Positions 24,342 to 31,880 of a stretch of DNA of 40,939 nucleotides are shown here, one piece after another. Under the pieces are notes generated by a model. That model was not told where the DNA came from and did not search any database. It was given only the letters and a program-made list of their open reading frames with translations. The stretch's first letter is position 1. Each line of letters opens with the position of its first letter. The translations under genes and the position numbers were made by a program. This DNA is from a virus. Where the stretch lies: positions 1-40,939 of IMG/VR virus record IMGVR_UViG_3300021440_000009, one strand, 5' to 3'.

Positions 24342-24874
24342 TAGAAATTCCTACTTTTTTCGATCCAAACAGTTGAATATTTAACTAAAGTAATTATGCT
24401 ATTTGCTACTGGTGTAACATTAATAGCACCTTTTAGTATAATCTTTGCTGCATTATGCACTAATGTTGTATTAGAGTTTGTAAAAAACAACTCTATTTCT
24501 TTAGGTTGAGCAGTGACAAAATCTGTTATACTAGTAGCACCTGAATTACTTAGTTGCAGCACTTCTATATTGTCTACATTAGGTATAGTAGATAAGTCAG
24601 TTGCAGTTACCTTAGTTTTACATAGTGTAGTAGCAACTCTCCATACTGTGCTAAAATAGTACAGAGTTATAACTGAATTAGTAAATAGTATTGCTTTTTT
24701 ATACTTTAATGTATTTAAAGCATTTAATTCAACTAATGAATTTACAATAGCAACTAATCTTACTTGATTTAATGGATAGCTACCACCACCCCTTGTTTGA
24801 TTTGTGGTGCTCTCACCTATATCTATATCTTCTTGTGTGATAAGATTTTTTTCTACTGTTTTAGCACCAGTCAT
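24341..24874 (-). CDS. Second, short receptor-binding/anchor protein, 177 aa
   Basis: Residues 7-82 are clearly related to the anchor of the 685-residue tailspike: LITQEDIDIGES versus LITQQDIAYGED, QTRGGGSYPLNQV versus QTRGDLDLTLDKV, and VNSLVELNALNTLKYKKA versus VNSLTELNALDTTKFKKA. The remaining 90 residues are beta-strand-like with no catalytic motif and end VWIEKSRNF. It may be an adaptor for another fibre, a shorter receptor-binding protein or a remnant of a larger spike. Stop and start overlap by one base with its neighbour. Confidence 0.78.
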   Translation of the reverse strand: MTGAKTVEKNLITQEDIDIGESTTNQTRGGGSYPLNQVRLVAIVNSLVELNALNTLKYKKAILFTNSVITLYYFSTVWRVATTLCKTKVTATDLSTIPNVDNIEVLQLSNSGATSITDFVTAQPKEIELFFTNSNTTLVHNAAKIILKGAINVTPVANSIITLVKYSTVWIEKSRNF

Positions 24875-25725
24875 CTATGAAATGCTCCTGAATACTGAGT
24901 CTGCCTATCTGTACTTGAAGTATGATTTAAGGCAGTGCAATCTTTAATTACTTTTAATTCTCTCAAGTAAAAACCTTCAAATCTACTTCCTAATGCAACA
25001 TCTTGTGTATCTATGTCATCTGTTAGTGCATGCCATATAACGTAGAATTTTAATGCAATATCATAAGTAGAAGGAATAATTAAGTCATCTCCAGCTGTAG
25101 TTAAGTTACTAGCTGTTTGATAATAGTTGAATGTAATAGGATTTGTTACTTCTAGTAAATCGGTTATAACACCATATGGGCTACTGTATCTTGTTTCAAA
25201 AAAAGGATCAAATAAAGTAGTTAATATCCCATATATAGAGTTAAAAGAATAGTCTGTTATAGCTGTTGCTACTCCTAATTCTTGACCACCTGAAAAACTT
25301 GGATCACCTCCTAGAAATACATAAGAACTATCTGCTATACCAGCATCTGGTATAGGGTATATGCGAAATTGGTGAGTATTTACACGGTCATAAATTATAT
25401 AGAGTGGTGTAGAGCCTGTATGGTCTAACCAGTCGGAAGAAATTAGTGGATCATTGTCCATTTGTTCATAAGAGCGAAAAGGTAATTTTGAACCTTGATA
25501 AGAAGCTCTTGTTGGAATCCAGACATCATCAGGTAGTGTATAGATTGCTTTATTTACTTCTTGTACTAAAGCATAAGTATTACGCATTAATCTTGTTTGT
25601 TTAATTAAGTCTTGTTGACCTTCAGAAACTAAGCGGAGTAAGCGTTCATCAGAATATCGAGAGGCAGTTGGGTCTGCAAGTGTATCACGAGCACGGATAA
25701 TTATATCTTCTATTCTAGTAGTCAT
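24871..25725 (-). CDS. Head-tail adaptor protein, P22 gp4/T7 gp11-like, 284 aa
   Basis: N-terminal helix pattern IEDIIIRARDTLADPTASRYSDERLLRLVSEGQQDLIK (seen as RARDTLADP and YSDERLLRLVSEGQ) is typical of podovirus adaptor proteins that bind below the portal. It is followed by aromatic beta segments (YTLPDDVWIPTRASY; FRIYPIPDAG) and a C-terminal helical piece with FEGFYLRELK. GGAAA precedes the ATG. It lies directly after a terminator-like hairpin, so it is probably expressed less than the capsid genes upstream. Confidence 0.8.
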   Translation of the reverse strand: MTTRIEDIIIRARDTLADPTASRYSDERLLRLVSEGQQDLIKQTRLMRNTYALVQEVNKAIYTLPDDVWIPTRASYQGSKLPFRSYEQMDNDPLISSDWLDHTGSTPLYIIYDRVNTHQFRIYPIPDAGIADSSYVFLGGDPSFSGGQELGVATAITDYSFNSIYGILTTLFDPFFETRYSSPYGVITDLLEVTNPITFNYYQTASNLTTAGDDLIIPSTYDIALKFYVIWHALTDDIDTQDVALGSRFEGFYLRELKVIKDCTALNHTSSTDRQTQYSGAFHR

Positions 25726-25739
25726 ATAATTTCCAAAGG

Positions 25740-25765
25740 AAAAGCACCAGTATTACCTGGTGCTT
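25740..25765 (-). terminator. Hairpin attenuator between capsid/decoration and tail genes
   Basis: Perfect 9-bp stem AAGCACCAG/CTGGTGCTT with a 6-base loop, followed on the minus strand by TTTT (25743-25740), then CCTTT. The U-tract is short, so a leaky terminator is expected. It would let capsid and decoration proteins be made in excess over tail proteins. Confidence 0.7.
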
Positions 25766-25771
25766 AATTTA

Positions 25772-26218
25772 TTAGGCGATGTTAGTTAACTCACCATTAG
25801 TTTTTGTAAGTTCTGTGTATTCTACTACAACAAAATAGTTACCAGCACTTTCAGCACCCGTAATTGTTCTATTTAAGTAAATACCAACACCTGTTAAGGT
25901 GTCAACAGCACCTACCAAAGTACCTTGTTTACCTGCAGTCTTAAGGTTAATACCTGTAAGGATTTGTGCACCACCATCAGCTGTACCTAGCGTAGCTGCT
26001 GCACTAGTTGCAGCGTTAGACACAGTACGAACAAATACATAAGCATTTGTAATGATAGAGTTAGCAGGCAGAATACCTAACAAGTTATTACCAGTTACAC
26101 CAGCAATATCACCTGTCATTAAGTTTTCTGCAGCTGCTACCTTAAGTTCTGCAACAAAGATACTAGGTTCACGCTTTTGGTTGAATTTCTTCGCCCGAGT
26201 CATGTTAGTATAAGCCAT
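25772..26218 (-). CDS. Capsid decoration/head protein, 148 aa
   Basis: Beta-rich small protein next to the major capsid gene. It starts MAYTNMTRAKKFNQKREPS and has repeated Ala/Thr/Gly-rich strands (AAENLMTGDIAGVTGNNLLGILPANSII, seen as NLLGILPANSII). Similar small proteins directly downstream of DUF4043/N4-gp56-type capsid genes are head decoration or head-fibre proteins. The ATG overlaps the capsid stop by one base. Codon use is like the capsid gene, with more GC than the accessory genes, in line with high expression. Family name not certain. Confidence 0.75.
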   Translation of the reverse strand: MAYTNMTRAKKFNQKREPSIFVAELKVAAAENLMTGDIAGVTGNNLLGILPANSIITNAYVFVRTVSNAATSAAATLGTADGGAQILTGINLKTAGKQGTLVGAVDTLTGVGIYLNRTITGAESAGNYFVVVEYTELTKTNGELTNIA

Positions 26219-27369
26219 TATTGCACCTCAACGTCTACGGTCACAACACCGTAGTCAATGCCAGAGACAATCGCAGACTTATAGTTATCAGTTTCTGTAA
26301 CTAGTTTAGTCTTACGAACTTCCATCCAAGTCTCTAATGCAGATTCAGACTTAATAGCAAAGTCTTCTGATGGTTGCCATTTGTAATCTGGTTGTTTACC
26401 CATACCAAATTGCAATGCACCTGCACCAAGAATCAAACCACGAGAATGAAGTGTAGTAGAAGCATAGTTGAAACCGGCTTGGCCTGTCCATAATGAAGTA
26501 GCAGGGTTAGCTGAATCGTACTGACGTAAACCTGCAATTTCAATATCAGACTTGTCCATACCCCAACCCATGGTAGTACCATCAGTAGCACCAAAGAATT
26601 GATCAGCTTGAACAATCATTAGAGAACCGATTTTACCAATAACACCACGTAAAATACGGTTATCAGCACCACGCACATCTGCACGAGAGATAACAGTTTG
26701 GAAACCGTTTGTGTCTTGACGTAACAAACCAGCCATAGCTGCATCAATTACGAACAACCAAACAGGTTCACCATTAGCCAACATATAAGGATCAGGAGGA
26801 CGACGAACAACACCAGAAAAGAAACCATTACCTGTACGAAGTACAGTTTCGATTTGAGTTAACTGGTTAAATGTAAAAGTTGTACCTAGATCAATGTTAT
26901 GTGACGTTGGTTGTGCAGTACCATCTGATTGCAAAAGCAAACCTTGTGCAGAGTCAAACATAGCTTGATCTTTAAAACGTACAAACAAGTCACCAAGTTT
27001 AGCACGTGAATCAGCATGTTCAGCAATGTCAAGACTACCTACGTTTTTGCCGTCAAATGAATCGCCATTGTCTGCTACTAATCGATAACGTTCAACAGTA
27101 AGTTTATCAGAGAATTTCTTCTTCTGCTCACCATTACCAAATGCAACGTTTTTGCCTTTAATAGCACGGTTTGAAAGGTTACCGTCGAAGTCAAACACAA
27201 TTGTGTGTCCTTCGCCAGAATTTTCATTATTCGCCTGAAATACAACAGCATCTTTGGTAGTTCCAGTCATAGGTGACCAGAAAGATTTTGAAGCAGCTTG
27301 TATCAGGCCTTCTCGCATCCAACGCTTGCGCACCAGATCAGAAGTAAGGGAGACTACGTTAGTACCCAT
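26218..27369 (-). CDS. Major capsid protein, DUF4043/N4-gp56 family, 383 aa
   Basis: Matches the N4 gp56-like capsid family: start with VVSLTSDLVRKRWMREGLIQ, then TIVFDFDGNLSNRAIKGKNVAFGNGEQKKKFSDKLTVERYRLVADNGD (seen as GKNVAFGNGEQKKKFSDKL), a SLDIAEHADSRAKLGDLFVRFKDQ helix and YASTTLHSRGLILGAGALQFG near the end. Adopts the HK97 fold and assembles with the scaffold gene just upstream. Has its own promoter (27517-27545) and a structured 140-base leader. AGGA lies 8 bases before the ATG. Confidence 0.9.
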   Translation of the reverse strand: MGTNVVSLTSDLVRKRWMREGLIQAASKSFWSPMTGTTKDAVVFQANNENSGEGHTIVFDFDGNLSNRAIKGKNVAFGNGEQKKKFSDKLTVERYRLVADNGDSFDGKNVGSLDIAEHADSRAKLGDLFVRFKDQAMFDSAQGLLLQSDGTAQPTSHNIDLGTTFTFNQLTQIETVLRTGNGFFSGVVRRPPDPYMLANGEPVWLFVIDAAMAGLLRQDTNGFQTVISRADVRGADNRILRGVIGKIGSLMIVQADQFFGATDGTTMGWGMDKSDIEIAGLRQYDSANPATSLWTGQAGFNYASTTLHSRGLILGAGALQFGMGKQPDYKWQPSEDFAIKSESALETWMEVRKTKLVTETDNYKSAIVSGIDYGVVTVDVEVQ

Positions 27370-27383
27370 ATTTAAGATTCCTG

Positions 27384-27484
27384 ATTAGTTTAAGTTTCGG
27401 CCGGGAACTCCCAACCCTTTAGTACAACTTAAATGTGTTTACAGGGAACCGATCGGGCCTGGCACAAGTTTTTAAGAAACTAAT
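27384..27484 (-). other. GC-rich, highly structured leader of the capsid gene
   Basis: Read on the minus strand, nested pairings are: ATTAGTTT/AAACTAAT (8 bp; 27484-27477 with 27391-27384), AACTT plus GTG with CAC plus AAGTT (27470-27463 with 27437-27426), CAGG/CCTG with an inner CCGATCGG palindrome (27461-27442), and GGG/CCC plus CGGCCG near the 3' end (27412-27398). The GC-rich core stands out from the AT-rich surroundings. It lies between the promoter and the capsid start. No start codon, tRNA shape or U-tract explains it. Confidence 0.55.
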
Positions 27485-27516
27485 AAGCTAGTGCGATTAT
27501 TATTTCTATACAAATG

Positions 27517-27545
27517 ATTATACAGCATAAAAATAATAATGTACA
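27517..27545 (-). promoter_or_regulatory. Capsid gene promoter
   Basis: On the minus strand: -35 TGTACA (27545-27540), 17-base spacer, -10 TATAAT (27522-27517). The same TGTACA-17-TATAAT arrangement is found at the endolysin promoter (28317-28345). It would give a leader of about 140 bases before the capsid ATG. Confidence 0.75.
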
Positions 27546-27552
27546 CTCTTTA

Positions 27553-28263
27553 TTAATACGTTTCTTTAGTGTAATCAGTAGCTGAAGACTTTTCTAAAGC
27601 TTCTTTAGGTATCTTGCCTGATCCATTCGCCTTACCTAAGTCAACTTCATCATCTGCTTCAGTACCAGGAGTAATAATTTTACCTTTCTTAAGGAATGTA
27701 GCACACTTATGAATAAACTCTTCAAACGTAATTTCACCTTTCTCTAATTGTTTAGTATATTTAGGTGGAATTTCATTTTCAATCACATCATCAGTTAACT
27801 TTAAGTCTGGATTTGCTGTATTATAGGCATCTAAAATTTCTATACGAGCTTCTAACTCAGCTTCTTTAGCTGTTTTAGCACTTACTTTAGCTCTTGTTTC
27901 AGCAACTTTATTCTTTTTAGTGCCTTCAAGCTCATTTAGACGCTTTCTCCACTTATCAATATCTACTGATTTAAGTTCTTCAAGCTCTGTTTTTTCCTCT
28001 ACTGTTAAATCGAGGGAAATTTCTTTTTCTAAAGTAGACCAAGCTTCATTATTTTCAGCAGTTAGAGTTTTTAACTTTTGTTGTGCTTTAGTAAAAGCAC
28101 TTTGAGTGTCACGACGACGCTTTTCAGTTACAACCGCAAATTTAGTTGCTTCATCTAAATTTAATTCATCAGGAATAATTAAGTTTCCACTGTCATCTGC
28201 TTTTAATTCGCTAATGATAGAAGTGACTTTTTGTTCAAAAGTCTGAGTTTCTTTATCTGTCAT
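27553..28263 (-). CDS. Scaffolding protein, 236 aa
   Basis: Highly charged, helical, coiled-coil-rich protein directly upstream of the major capsid gene, the usual place for a scaffold. Segments such as KAQQKLKTLTAENNEAWSTL and KTELEELKSVDIDKWRKRL are typical. An acidic then basic C-terminus (DEVDLGKANGSGK) fits capsid binding. The start at 28263 (MTDKETQTF) has AAAGG on the minus strand; upstream in-frame codons are not preceded by a ribosome site. It is separated from the capsid gene by a promoter and structured leader. Confidence 0.83.
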   Translation of the reverse strand: MTDKETQTFEQKVTSIISELKADDSGNLIIPDELNLDEATKFAVVTEKRRRDTQSAFTKAQQKLKTLTAENNEAWSTLEKEISLDLTVEEKTELEELKSVDIDKWRKRLNELEGTKKNKVAETRAKVSAKTAKEAELEARIEILDAYNTANPDLKLTDDVIENEIPPKYTKQLEKGEITFEEFIHKCATFLKKGKIITPGTEADDEVDLGKANGSGKIPKEALEKSSATDYTKETY

Positions 28264-28300
28264 ACAATAACCTTTAATATAATGAATGGATGGGATTAAA

Positions 28301-28329
28301 ATAATACATCTTTTTATGTACAAAGTAAA
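28301..28329 (-). promoter_or_regulatory. Leftward promoter for scaffold/virion operon
   Basis: On the minus strand: TTTACT (28329-28324), 17-base spacer, TATTAT (28306-28301), about 40 bases before the scaffold start. It overlaps the rightward endolysin promoter, so the two divergent promoters could exclude each other. Weaker match to consensus than its partner. Confidence 0.5.
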
Positions 28330-28373
28330 ATTTTTTTTATATAATATTATTAAGTTTAACGAGGAGCTAAACT
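28317..28373 (+). promoter_or_regulatory. Endolysin/late rightward promoter with RBS-in-loop hairpin
   Basis: -35 TGTACA (28317-28322), 17-base spacer, -10 TATAAT (28340-28345). The predicted transcript begins at a 6-bp hairpin AGTTTA/TAAACT (28353-28358 and 28368-28373) whose 9-base loop ACGAGGAGC holds the Shine-Dalgarno GAGGAG. The ATG follows the stem directly. Confidence 0.75.
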
Positions 28374-28868
28374 ATGTCAGACTTTAACCTTGCAATTGGT
28401 AAAACATTAGCTAAAGAAGGTGGGGCTAAGTACACAAATATATCTAGTGATAAAGGAGGAGAAACTAAATATGGTATCTCTAAGCTTTCTTATCCTGGTG
28501 TAGACATTGCTAACTTAACAGAAGAAACTGCAAAAGAAATTTACAAACGTGATTACTGGGATAGAATGTGTGCCACTAGCATAAATAGCCAACGTATTGC
28601 TGAACTTGTATTTGACACTGCTGTTAATATGGGTGTACGTACTACAACTAAAATGGTTCAACATGTCTTAAATAGTGAAATGACTCCAGTTGTTGAAGAT
28701 GGTGTCATGGGTAGTAATACTATAAATGCTTTAAACTTTTGGAAAGAGTCAGAGTTTATAGTTGCTTTCACTATAGCTAAGGTTGCATATTATGCAAGTA
28801 TATGCAACAAAGATAAATCACAAAGTAAATTCTTACTTGGTTGGATCAACCGCACTTTAGGAGCATAG
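28374..28868 (+). CDS. Endolysin, GH108 N-acetylmuramidase, 164 aa
   Basis: Cuts peptidoglycan during lysis. N-terminal GH108 signature KEGG with catalytic E15, followed by DKGGETKYGIS at 26-36; C-terminal part (VLNSEMTPVVEDGVMGSNTINAL region) is the PG_binding_3 domain that follows GH108. About the usual length for ZliS-type phage lysozymes. No signal peptide or signal-anchor, so it depends on a holin. Own promoter; the Shine-Dalgarno lies in a hairpin loop. Two bases separate it from the holin gene. Confidence 0.92.
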   Translation: MSDFNLAIGKTLAKEGGAKYTNISSDKGGETKYGISKLSYPGVDIANLTEETAKEIYKRDYWDRMCATSINSQRIAELVFDTAVNMGVRTTTKMVQHVLNSEMTPVVEDGVMGSNTINALNFWKESEFIVAFTIAKVAYYASICNKDKSQSKFLLGWINRTLGA

Positions 28869-28869
28869 C

Positions 28870-29301
28870 ATGAGCTTTTTGACTACTTTATTTAATGGTG
28901 GAGACGTTGTAAAAGCTATAGGTGATACTGCTGATAAGCTTTTTACATCTGATGAAGAAAGACTAGAAAAGAAAAATGAGCTAATCAAAGCTAACCGTGA
29001 GTTTGATTACCAAGAGAATAAATTAATAGCTGAGCAAAACCAAGCTCAAGCTAAAGTTAACGAAGTTGAAGCAGCTTCTAATAACTGGTTTGTTGCTGGG
29101 TGGAGACCTTGCATTGGGTGGGTTGGTGCAACTGCACTAGCTTATCAGTTTATCCTATACCCACTTCTCTGCTGGTTACCTTTAGATAAAGCTCCACCTG
29201 CTCCATTAGATTACACAATGTTGTATACTCTTATTACTGGCATGTTAGGTATTGCTGGATTAAGATCATTTGATAAGTTAAAACAAACCGATACTAAGTA
29301 G
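28870..29301 (+). CDS. Holin of 3TM type (PF11351-like), 143 aa
   Basis: Residues 1-70 are soluble and helical with a long charged coiled coil; WFVAGWRPCIGWV at 73-85 is the signature of the 3TM holin family associated with gene-transfer-agent and phage lysis. Membrane segments about 80-105 and 115-133. Expected to form lesions that free the muramidase encoded just upstream. No Rz/Rz1-type spanin pair was recognised after it; the coiled-coil N-terminus sits on the wrong side to serve as one. Confidence 0.88.
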   Translation: MSFLTTLFNGGDVVKAIGDTADKLFTSDEERLEKKNELIKANREFDYQENKLIAEQNQAQAKVNEVEAASNNWFVAGWRPCIGWVGATALAYQFILYPLLCWLPLDKAPPAPLDYTMLYTLITGMLGIAGLRSFDKLKQTDTK

Positions 29302-29308
29302 GGTTATC

Positions 29309-29470
29309 ATGGCTATTCATACCTTCTCAACTAAAGAGAAAAATAAAGAAGCAGTTGCTGCTATAGACAGGATCAAAGTTCACTGTGAACAAAACCATTT
29401 AAGTTTTAGTGGTATAGTTGTTCAACTGCTTGTTGAGTGGGAGAGAGCTAATGTCAAGAGACCACAATAA
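29309..29470 (+). CDS. Small RHH-like protein before terminase, 53 aa
   Basis: Too short to be obvious but well supported: ATG at 29309 seven bases after the holin stop, and its end overlaps the small terminase start by 20 bases. Sequence MAIHTFSTKEKNKEAVAAID then helices ending LLVEWERANVKRPQ. One strand followed by two helices is the ribbon-helix-helix layout, and very similar small genes occur before terminase genes in other phages. May bind DNA as a dimer; function unknown. Confidence 0.72.
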   Translation: MAIHTFSTKEKNKEAVAAIDRIKVHCEQNHLSFSGIVVQLLVEWERANVKRPQ

Positions 29471-29966
29471 GTATCTTGTATTATCTAGACTTATTGCAGG
29501 TGAGACACCATCAGACATAGCTAAGGATAGTGAAGTATCTTACCCAACAATTCTAAGATATAACAGAGAGTTTAAAGATGCAAAGCAAAACGGTACATTA
29601 GAAAATTTACTTAATATGGAAGAAGCTGTACTAGAGGATATTCTAGCAACTGTACGAGAGAAGTCTCCTGAAGGTTTACAAGACAAAGTGGGAGAACTAG
29701 TAGAGAATGTAGAGATTAATATAACAGCATTAAAGGACTTATCTGAACAGCTTAAAGAAACTGCTGGTGTTATAAATCAAAGGCTAAAGTCAATGACCGT
29801 AGCAGCTTTAAGTGTTCATGAACTAGATGTTATAACTGAAAGTCTTTGTAAAATTCAAAACGCTTTCTTTAACAAAAATACTACTCAAGTAAATGTGCAG
29901 AATAACTATGACGCAAGTGGTAAAAATAGATACTCCAATTTCCTCGAAGATAAACCTTCGGATTGA
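29451..29966 (+). CDS. Terminase small subunit, 171 aa
   Basis: DNA-recognition subunit for packaging. An N-terminal HTH (LIAGETPSDIAKDSEVSYPTILRYNREF, seen as PSDIAKDSEVSYPTILRY) is followed by a long helical oligomerisation region and a C-terminal NVQNNYDASGKN tail, as in several phage TerS proteins. ATG at 29451 is chosen because GAGAGAG precedes it and the HTH comes right after; an in-frame upstream start lacks support. Overlaps the large subunit gene by 59 bases or more. Confidence 0.85.
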   Translation: MSRDHNKYLVLSRLIAGETPSDIAKDSEVSYPTILRYNREFKDAKQNGTLENLLNMEEAVLEDILATVREKSPEGLQDKVGELVENVEINITALKDLSEQLKETAGVINQRLKSMTVAALSVHELDVITESLCKIQNAFFNKNTTQVNVQNNYDASGKNRYSNFLEDKPSD

Positions 29967-31590
29967 TGAACAATTATTTGATGAGCTATATCCACAGCTA
30001 GTAGGGTGGTACGATCATTTAAATAACCCACCTCCATCTAATATATCTGCTACCTTCTTTGAAGAATACTATCTTAAGTCTAAACTATGGCGGTTGAATA
30101 ACTTATACAAAGTTATTGACAAGTATGGTAATCCTGTAGACTTTAAGATGAACTATGCTCAGCATGTAGTTTATTCTGCAACTAAGAAACACCCACGCAT
30201 AATTATCCTTAAATCTAGACAGCAGGGTATATCAACTTTCTTTTTAGTATCTTTCTTTGACGATGCTATATTCTCACCTCATCTAAATGTAGGTTTGATG
30301 GCTCAAGGCACCGATGAAGCAACCACATTGCTTGAACGGTCAAAATTTTTGTGGGAGCAATTTCCTGAAGTAATTAAAGAGACACTTAATATTAGACTTA
30401 GAAAAGATAATACTAAAGAAGTAGCATTTTCTAATGGTTCTACTTTGTTTATTCGTGTGTCATTCCGTTCTACCACTCTTCAGCGTTTACATATTAGTGA
30501 GTTTGGTAAGATAGCTAATAATAACCCACAGCGAGCTAAGGAGACTAAGTCTGGTACTTTACAAGCACTAGCTCGTGGTAATACTGGTGTTATTGAAAGC
30601 ACGGCTGAAGGCAGAAATCTATTTAAAGAAATGTGGGATGCTTCAGTTCAGAATGTTAATACTGGTGAAGGTTTGTTATCTGAGAAGGACTTCTACCCAG
30701 TGTTTTTACCGTGGTATAAGGATCCAGACTGTGTTGATAAAGTAGAACAACTTGTTGATGCAGAAGCAGATAAGTATTTTAAAGAACTTTTAGCTAAAGG
30801 TATAGAGTTAACTAAGGAGCAACAGAACTTCTGGATTGTGCAACGCCGTGAATTGGGTGGTGATATATTTCAAGAGTATCCTGCCACTCCTGAAGAAGCT
30901 TTTGCTGCAACAAGAGATGGCTCTTACTACTCCAGATTATACAATGAAGTAATTGTTCGTAATGGTAGACTTATACCTAATTTGTACGATGAGAATTTAA
31001 AGTTGGAAGTATACTGTGATATAGGTATGGATGACTATTTTGTACTTGGATTTATTCAATACTATAATAAAGAGTATAGGCTTGTACATGAGTACTGGAA
31101 TAATGGTTTTGATTTAGAGCACTATCTTGCTTATGCGATAGATACAGGTTGGGAAATAACTAACTTTGTATTCCCACATGACATAATGGTTAGAGAGCTA
31201 GGTGTGCGTGGTAATGCAGCAGGTAGAGCACGTAAAAGACTTGATGTAGTAAAAGAAATATTGAAGGAAAGAAACTGTAAAGCAGGTATAAGAGTTTTAG
31301 CTAAGTCTGGATTAGCAGAGGGTATAGAGCTTGTTAAGCAAATGCTTAAACATTTATTTATTGATCCTACTTGTACTTATAACATATCGTGTTTACTAAA
31401 TTATAGTAAAGAGTGGGATGATAAGCTGGGGGTGTGGAAGACTACTCCTAGACATGACGAATACTCACATGGTGCAGATATGTTGCGGCTTGCTGCTGTA
31501 GGAGTACAAGATTCTTTGGGGGTACTATCTTCTGATGAAGAATTACGCAAAGCTAACCGTAGCAGAAATAGTGGAGGTTATGATGTCTAA
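29908..31590 (+). CDS. Terminase large subunit, 560 aa
   Basis: Packaging ATPase-nuclease. Walker A-like KSRQQGIST at about 102-110, Walker B-like RLHISEFGK near 195, coupling motif VIESTAEG near 230, and a RNase H-type nuclease with DIGMDD near 367 and the last acidic residue in HDEYSHGADMLRL near 530. The start is uncertain: ATG at 29908 and ATG at 29893 both lie inside the small-subunit gene and neither has a Shine-Dalgarno, so translational coupling is likely. The two terminase genes are on the opposite strand to, and far from, the portal. Confidence 0.93.
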   Translation: MTQVVKIDTPISSKINLRIDEQLFDELYPQLVGWYDHLNNPPPSNISATFFEEYYLKSKLWRLNNLYKVIDKYGNPVDFKMNYAQHVVYSATKKHPRIIILKSRQQGISTFFLVSFFDDAIFSPHLNVGLMAQGTDEATTLLERSKFLWEQFPEVIKETLNIRLRKDNTKEVAFSNGSTLFIRVSFRSTTLQRLHISEFGKIANNNPQRAKETKSGTLQALARGNTGVIESTAEGRNLFKEMWDASVQNVNTGEGLLSEKDFYPVFLPWYKDPDCVDKVEQLVDAEADKYFKELLAKGIELTKEQQNFWIVQRRELGGDIFQEYPATPEEAFAATRDGSYYSRLYNEVIVRNGRLIPNLYDENLKLEVYCDIGMDDYFVLGFIQYYNKEYRLVHEYWNNGFDLEHYLAYAIDTGWEITNFVFPHDIMVRELGVRGNAAGRARKRLDVVKEILKERNCKAGIRVLAKSGLAEGIELVKQMLKHLFIDPTCTYNISCLLNYSKEWDDKLGVWKTTPRHDEYSHGADMLRLAAVGVQDSLGVLSSDEELRKANRSRNSGGYDV

Positions 31591-31813
31591 AATAACACTG
31601 GTTGATTACACTAATACAGAAGCTATAATTAATGCGGAGAGATTACTTAAAGATGTTAAGTCTGGTCATGTTAAAGCATTTACAGTTGTTGTAGAGTTAA
31701 GTGATGGGTGTTATTCTTTAGTTACAAATAGTGATTTGACTAACACGGCAATTGCTGGAATGATGTATGACTGTGCACATCAGTTACTTTCAAATAATCA
31801 TAAAGAGTGGTAG
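31583..31813 (+). CDS. Hypothetical protein, 76 aa
   Basis: Unrecognised. The ATG at 31583 has GGAGG five bases upstream, better than the adjacent ATG at 31580, and overlaps the terminase stop. Predicted alpha/beta with a helix rich in Lys/Ala (TEAIINAERLLKDVKSG), a strand pair (AFTVVVELSDGCYSLV) and a C-terminal helix. Small proteins of this pattern (a per-request count of a state, SDGCY) occur in many phages after structural genes, without known function. Last gene before a long noncoding region. Confidence 0.75.
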   Translation: MSKITLVDYTNTEAIINAERLLKDVKSGHVKAFTVVVELSDGCYSLVTNSDLTNTAIAGMMYDCAHQLLSNNHKEW

Positions 31814-31880
31814 TATTAATAAATTTATTAATACTGCTTGGAATTATAATAAATTTATTAATACTACTTGGAATTATAAT
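31812..31880. repeat. AT-rich 24-bp palindrome and 30-bp tandem repeat
   Basis: Bases 31812-31835 form a perfect 24-bp palindrome (half-site AGTATTAATAAA) that overlaps the stop codon of the preceding gene. From 31817 a unit of about 30 bases repeats once (31817-31846 and 31847-31880) with a single change at 31836/31866. The AT-only stem could form a cruciform; with no GC it would be a poor terminator. Confidence 0.85.

Noticed and set aside
27398-27470. Possible tRNA or att site in the GC-rich capsid leader
   Set aside because: No cloverleaf with an anticodon arm and TTCGA-type loop can be drawn on either strand, and there is no integrase gene.
29893-29966. Possible frameshift between small and large terminase because of the long overlap
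   Set aside because: Both frames have independent full-length products with their own motifs, and no slippery heptamer was seen in the overlap; overlapping starts explain it.
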